Part shown: piece after piece, positions 60,128 through 64,000 of the stretch | How positions within the stretch are numbered: position 1 is the first letter of the stretch | Layout of the letters: every line of letters starts with the position of its first letter | Origin: Actinomycetota bacterium | Lineage (GTDB): Bacteria; Actinomycetota; Acidimicrobiia; Acidimicrobiales; RAAP-2 | Direction: 5' to 3' | Length of the DNA: 64,000 nucleotides | Assembly: GCA_021324355.1 (NCBI GenBank) | Contig: JAJPJD010000049.1 | Location: forward strand, 62,001 to 126,000 | Made by a program: the position numbers and the translations under genes | Notes under the pieces: model-generated | Told to the model about the DNA's origin: nothing | The model's input: only the letters and a program-made list of their open reading frames with translations | The model's database searches: none

Positions 60128-61933
60128 GTGAGCGATGCCGGCCAGCTCATGAGCAGTGAGCACGACGACCATCAGGGTGAGATCACGAGCCTCGAGGGGA
60201 TCCCGGCCCTCTCGCTCGATGCCATCAGCTCGGTCGCCTACGGGCCGGAGGCCATGCTGGCGGTGCTGGCCACTGCTGGTGCTGGCGCCTTGGACAGGAT
60301 CGAACCGATCACTGTCGCCATCGTGGTCCTGTTGGCGATCCTCGTCTTCTCCTACCGCCAGGTCATCCAGGCCTATCCCGACGGCGGCGGCTGCTATGCA
60401 GTCTCCAAGGCCAACCTTGGCCGGCGGGCCAGCCACCTCGGGGCGGCCGCGCTGGTCGTCGACTACGTCCTGACGGTGGCGGTGTCGATCGCGGCTGGCG
60501 TGGCCGCCCTGGTGTCGGCGTTCCCTTCGTTGGCCCCGGACAGTCTTCCCATCAGCCTCGGCATCCTGGCTCTGCTCACCGCGCTCAACCTCCGGGGCCT
60601 GGCCACCAGCGCCAGGGCGTTGTTCCTGCCCACCGCGGTGTTCATCATCGGGATCTACGTCGTGATCGTGGGCGGGTTCCTTCGCTCGCATCCCGCGCCC
60701 GGATCCGGGGTGCACCCTGCCATCATCCCCAAGGCCGCGGCGGCCGTCGGCATCCTGCTCCTGCTCAAGGCGTTCGCAGCCGGCTGCAGCGCCCTCACCG
60801 GGGTGGAGGCGATCGCCAACGACGTGCCGGGCTTTCGGGAGCCTCGGGTCCGCCGGGCCATGCGCACTGAAATGCTCCTCGGCGGGATCCTCGCCACCAT
60901 GCTGCTCGGACTGGCGGTGCTCACGGTCAAGTTCCACATCGCCCCGAGCCAGACCCAGACGGTCTTGAGCCAAATCACCGCTGTCTCGCTCGGGCGGGGG
61001 CCGGCCTACTTCGTGGTCGACCTGGCGACCACCTTGATCCTCGCGATCGCGGCCAATACCTCCTTTGGTGGTCTCCCGGTCCTTGCCAGCCTGCTCGCCC
61101 GGGACAACCTGGTTCCCCACGTGTTCGCCCTCCGGGGGGACCGCCCGGTCTACCGCTACGGCGTCGTCATGCTCGCCGTCGCGTCCGGCGCATTGCTCAT
61201 CGCCGTGAACGCCAACACCAACGCCCTCATCCCGTTGTTCGCCATCGGAGTCTTCACTGGGTTCACGCTCTCCCAGAGCGGTTTGGTCCGGCATTGGGCC
61301 ACGGAGCGGCCGAAGATGTGGTTGGCCCGGGCCACCTTGAACGGGATCGGCGCACTGATGACCGCGGTCGCGACGGTGATCTTCGTGGTGACGAAGTTCA
61401 CCTCGGGAGCATGGGTGGTCATCGTGGCCATTCCGATCCTGCTGTACTGCTTCGCCCGGGTCTCTCGCTACTACGAGGAGGTTGGCCGAGAGCTGGGCCT
61501 GGGCACCATCCCGCGGAGGCCCACCCCAGATGGGAGTCTGGTCGTGGTCGCGGTCAATGCGGTGTCGGCAATGACCGAGCAGGCGCTCAGCATGGCTCTG
61601 TCCCTCAGCAAGGACGTGCTCGCGCTGAGCGTGCAGTTCGACGAGGCGAGCGCCGCTGCCCTTCGTTCCACATGGAATCGATGGGAGCCCGGGGTCGAGC
61701 TCGTCATCATCCGCTCTGCTACCCGTTCCGTCACCAAGCCCATGCTCAGGTACCTTCGCTCTGCACGGATCGTCGCCCACCGGCGGGTCCTTGTGCTGAT
61801 CCCCGAGGTCGAGCCACGCAAACTGCGTCACCAGGTCCTCCAGAACCAACGGGGCCTGATCCTGGCCAACGTCCTGCGACGGCACAGCGATGTGACGGTG
61901 GCGAGGATGCCCTTCCCCCTCGTGAGGGAGTAG
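60128..61933 (+). CDS. KimA-like APC-superfamily permease
   Basis: A 601-residue membrane transporter with about 12 membrane helices and a 120-residue cytoplasmic C-terminal domain. The N-terminal part closely resembles KimA, the high-affinity potassium importer: GIPALSLDAISSVAYGPEAML, SYRQVIQAYPDGGGCYAVSKANLG and ALTGVEAIANDVPGFREP. KimA is inhibited by c-di-AMP binding to its C-terminal domain. Amino-acid transport is the alternative. GTG 60128 has GGAGG 7 nt upstream. Confidence 0.85.
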   Translation: MSDAGQLMSSEHDDHQGEITSLEGIPALSLDAISSVAYGPEAMLAVLATAGAGALDRIEPITVAIVVLLAILVFSYRQVIQAYPDGGGCYAVSKANLGRRASHLGAAALVVDYVLTVAVSIAAGVAALVSAFPSLAPDSLPISLGILALLTALNLRGLATSARALFLPTAVFIIGIYVVIVGGFLRSHPAPGSGVHPAIIPKAAAAVGILLLLKAFAAGCSALTGVEAIANDVPGFREPRVRRAMRTEMLLGGILATMLLGLAVLTVKFHIAPSQTQTVLSQITAVSLGRGPAYFVVDLATTLILAIAANTSFGGLPVLASLLARDNLVPHVFALRGDRPVYRYGVVMLAVASGALLIAVNANTNALIPLFAIGVFTGFTLSQSGLVRHWATERPKMWLARATLNGIGALMTAVATVIFVVTKFTSGAWVVIVAIPILLYCFARVSRYYEEVGRELGLGTIPRRPTPDGSLVVVAVNAVSAMTEQALSMALSLSKDVLALSVQFDEASAAALRSTWNRWEPGVELVIIRSATRSVTKPMLRYLRSARIVAHRRVLVLIPEVEPRKLRHQVLQNQRGLILANVLRRHSDVTVARMPFPLVRE

Positions 61934-62196
61934 GCACCTCTCTTGCACCCTGCTCTGGGCGCGCGGGCATCGAGGCCGGCTGGGTCGGCCTCCGCGTGAC
62001 GGTGGTCACTCGGCGCGAGTGACCGTTGAGACCCAAGTACCGCCGACCGCTGCTGGTGGGATGGTTCCTCGCCAGCTCGGCGCCGACGGAAACGGGGCAC
62101 CCAGGTGCTCGAATGAGGGCAGTCGCGTCGGCGGTGCTCAACGCAGGTCGACTGACCGGTGCGCCAGGCCTCGGAGGATTGGGGAAGTATGTCGGT

Positions 62197-63069
62197 GTGC
62201 CCGATGACCAAGTCAGTTCAGGCGAGGAGGTCAGTGCGGCAACCTCGCCACGCTGGCGGTGGGACCCGTCGCTGTATGCCGGGAGCGCTCGGTTCTACCC
62301 GATCGGCCGGGTCGAGTACCCCCAGGACATGGTCCTCGCCCTCGTCGATGCACTCAGCCTCGACGGCTGCGGGACTCTCATCGATGTCGGGTGCGGCCCC
62401 GGTTCGCTGACGCTGCCTCTCGCGCCGCATGTAGACCACGCCATTGGAATCGACGCCGACGCCGACATGCTGGCAGAAGGGGCACGGCTGGCTCAGGAGC
62501 GAGGGATTGCCAACGTGAGCTGGCGGCAGATGTTCGCTGAGGATCTGCCAGCAGACCTCTCGCCAGTGTCCGTCGTGACCTTTGCACAGTCGTTCCATTG
62601 GTTCGACCGTCCCCGGGTCGCGGCTGCGGTACGAGGACTTCTGCAAGCGCGAGGAGCCGCTGTTCACGTTCATGCCAGCACGACGCAAGGGATCGACGGC
62701 GAAACCGAGCTCTCCCGTCCCCGGCCGCCGTGGGAGAGGGTCGGCGAACTCGTCCGCCGCTATCTCGGCCCGCAACGTCGGGCGGGGCAGGGTGTACTGG
62801 TGGCCGGCGATCACGTCGAGGAGGCAACCATTTACCGTGCCGCCGGGTTCAGCGGACCTCAACGGATCGAGATCTCCGGTCGCGTGGTTGAGCGCACGGT
62901 CGACGAGGTGGTGGCGTCGGTCTTCTCAGTGTCCGGCTCTGCTCCACATCTGTTCGGCAACCACCTTGACCGCTTCGAAGCGGAGCTTCGCGCGCTGCTC
63001 GCCCCGGTCGCCGCCGACGGTCGATTCTGCGAGCAGATGCCGGCGATCATCGTGGACATCTGGCGCTGA
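62197..63069 (+). CDS. class I SAM-dependent methyltransferase
   Basis: A 290-residue methyltransferase. Motif I is LIDVGCGPGSLTLPLAP near residues 66-82, motif II AIGIDADADML, and motif IV VVTFAQSFHWFDRP, which resembles the protein at 14768 (FAQAWHWV). The N terminus SPRWRWDPSLYAGSARFYPIGR is conserved in this group. The start is uncertain: GTG 62197 is the nearest reasonable one, while the frame stays open to 62026. The substrate is unknown. Confidence 0.8.
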   Translation: MPDDQVSSGEEVSAATSPRWRWDPSLYAGSARFYPIGRVEYPQDMVLALVDALSLDGCGTLIDVGCGPGSLTLPLAPHVDHAIGIDADADMLAEGARLAQERGIANVSWRQMFAEDLPADLSPVSVVTFAQSFHWFDRPRVAAAVRGLLQARGAAVHVHASTTQGIDGETELSRPRPPWERVGELVRRYLGPQRRAGQGVLVAGDHVEEATIYRAAGFSGPQRIEISGRVVERTVDEVVASVFSVSGSAPHLFGNHLDRFEAELRALLAPVAADGRFCEQMPAIIVDIWR

Positions 63070-63094
63070 GTCCCCTCCAATCCCAGATTTCGGA

Positions 63095-63113
63095 TCGGGC
63101 CCTTGTGGCCCGA
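63095..63113 (+). terminator. candidate terminator between the methyltransferase and tRNA-Gly
   Basis: TCGGGCC-CTTGT-GGCCCGA is a perfect 7-bp stem with a 5-nt loop, 26 nt after the methyltransferase stop. It lies between convergent transcripts and could serve both. GGATCC occurs twice just after it. Confidence 0.5.
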
Positions 63114-63169
63114 AGGATCCCAGGATCCTGGCTGCCGCTGGCGGGGGCCCACCGGCGTTGAGGACCGAG

Positions 63170-63240
63170 AGCGGGTGACGGGAATCGAACCCGCATAACC
63201 AGCTTGGAAGGCTGGGGCTCTACCATTGAGCTACACCCGC
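63170..63240 (-). tRNA. tRNA-Gly (anticodon TCC)
   Basis: Read on the minus strand, the 71-nt cloverleaf has acceptor stem GCGGGTG/CACCCGC, D arm GCTC..GAGC, anticodon arm CCAGC-CTTCCAA-GCTGG with anticodon TCC, and T arm GCGGG-TTCGATT-CCCGT. The discriminator is T and the CCA end is not encoded. All stems pair fully. Confidence 0.96.
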
Positions 63241-63382
63241 GGGGAAGCCGACCATGCAGTGTACGGGCCAGGAGCTGGCGGCCGCGAACCAGCCGCACAA
63301 GGCGGCGTCGGTGCATGCCTCCAGTCCCGGCCACAAGCTCCGGGTCGCATCGGACAACGCGCCGGAGCTGCTGAAGAGCGTC

Positions 63383-63388
63383 TACGTT
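63383..63388 (+). promoter_or_regulatory. -10 box of a leaderless promoter (TACGTT)
   Basis: TACGTT ends 8 nt before the GTG at 63397 and supports that start over GTG 63391. Confidence 0.45.
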
Positions 63389-63396
63389 CGGTGGCG

Positions 63397-63765
63397 GTGA
63401 GCTCGCTCTTCGACCGGGTGGGTGGCCAGCGCTTCTTCGACCAGCTGGTCGACCGGTTCTACGCGGCCGTCGAGAACGACCCAGTGCTTCGGCCGCTGTA
63501 TCCCGAGGACCTGACCGAGCCGAAGGAGCACCTGGCCCTGTTTCTGGGCCAGTACTGGGGTGGTCCCACCGTCTACAGCGACCGGCGAGGACACCCGCGC
63601 CTGCGGATGCGCCACGCGCCATTCGCCATCGGGCTGGCCGAGCGCAATGCCTGGTTGAGGCACATGGAGGCGGCAGTGCGGTCGTCGGACGCCGATCAGC
63701 AGGTCCAAGAGGAGCTGCTCGCCTACTTCGAGATGGCGTCGCGCACCCTCATCAACACTCGCTGA
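63397..63765 (+). CDS. glbO: group II truncated haemoglobin
   Basis: A 122-residue group II truncated globin like mycobacterial GlbO, which binds O2 and reacts with NO or peroxide. Proximal His73 lies in RMRHAPFAIGL, Trp86 (G8) in AERNAWLRHM, Tyr22 (B10) in DRFYAAV and Tyr35 (CD1) in LYPEDLTEPKEH; these are the haem-pocket residues of the family. FLGQYWGGPTVYS and RGHPRLRM are nearly identical to GlbO. GTG 63397 is chosen from the -10 box and the family N terminus. Confidence 0.94.
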   Translation: MSSLFDRVGGQRFFDQLVDRFYAAVENDPVLRPLYPEDLTEPKEHLALFLGQYWGGPTVYSDRRGHPRLRMRHAPFAIGLAERNAWLRHMEAAVRSSDADQQVQEELLAYFEMASRTLINTR

Positions 63766-63775
63766 GGGGGCGCTC

Positions 63776-64000
63776 TCAGCCGGCGAAGGCCTCCACCCGG
63801 TCGAGGCCGGGGACCAGGAGCTTCCCGTCGCCGACCGCCGGGGTGGGGAAGTGGTTGGCTTCCGGTCCCACGGCCAGGCGCTGAACGATCGAGCCGGTCC
63901 GTTGGTCGAGCCCGTAGAGGACGCCGTCGGCACCGATCGACCAGACCAGCCCGCCAGCCACGATCGGTGGCCCTCCGCCTGCGCTCTGCCATCGCACCGA
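63776..64000 (-). CDS. PQQ-like beta-propeller protein, C-terminal end only
   Basis: The visible 74 codons are the end of a protein that continues past the window. They contain two beta-propeller blades of the PQQ enzyme-repeat type: PPIVAGGLVWSIGADGVLYGLD and TPAVGDGKLLVPGLDRVEAF, with the usual Gly-x-Leu-Asp spacing. It could be a quinoprotein-like sensor or a structural propeller. It is convergent with glbO, 10 bp after its stop. Confidence 0.75.
   Translation of the reverse strand, partial: SVRWQSAGGGPPIVAGGLVWSIGADGVLYGLDQRTGSIVQRLAVGPEANHFPTPAVGDGKLLVPGLDRVEAFAG

Overview
The window is about 70% GC and codes almost wall to wall, with many GTG and TTG starts. Several genes point to an actinobacterium: a mycothiol S-conjugate amidase (Mca), a SepIVA-like septation protein, DUF2469 and DUF3151 proteins, a GTP-type PEP carboxykinase, group II truncated haemoglobin GlbO, PspC-sensor kinases and F420/LLM-type oxidoreductases. 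Gene order and composition fit the Acidimicrobiia or a related deep lineage, but this is inference and no 16S gene is present.

Layout. Positions 1-8.3 kb hold the 5' part of galK, an alpha-methylacyl-CoA racemase-type CoA enzyme, a membrane fatty-acid desaturase, an ACT-domain protein, a haloalkane-dehalogenase-like hydrolase and pckG. Positions 8.4-30.4 kb are a long housekeeping run: thiL, rpmB, a FakA-like DAK2 protein, recG, rsmD, coaD, sepIVA-like, DUF177, rpmF, plsX, acpP, rnc, mutM, smc, ftsY, ffh, rpsP, khpA, rimM, trmD, rplS and DUF2469. It couples ribosome maturation, SRP targeting, phospholipid initiation and chromosome organisation. A RES/Xre-type toxin-antitoxin locus and a methyltransferase sit inside it between recG and rsmD.

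Positions 30.4-44 kb carry envelope-stress genes (DUF1707, PspC, a PspC-sensor kinase with its regulator, then PspAB-HtpX-PspA), a split LigD (polymerase and ligase as separate genes), endonuclease IV, fumC and mca. Positions 44-53.6 kb carry purK-purE, prs, a PD-(D/E)XK nuclease, DedA, an orphan ParA and DUF3151. Positions 53.7-55.1 kb are a decayed island with a second, broken RES/Xre toxin-antitoxin pair read on the minus strand. Positions 55.1-64 kb are accessory: acyl-CoA dehydrogenase, clpS, an orphan solute-binding protein, a KimA-like permease, a methyltransferase, tRNA-Gly(TCC), glbO and a partial beta-propeller gene.

Two signals stand out. First, two different RES-family toxin-antitoxin loci, one with a largely readable toxin and one broken by several frameshifts, lie in otherwise conserved surroundings. 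Second, at least thirteen genes have a TANNNT -10 box ending 6-9 nt before the start codon with no Shine-Dalgarno sequence, which predicts widespread leaderless transcription and fixes several start codons.
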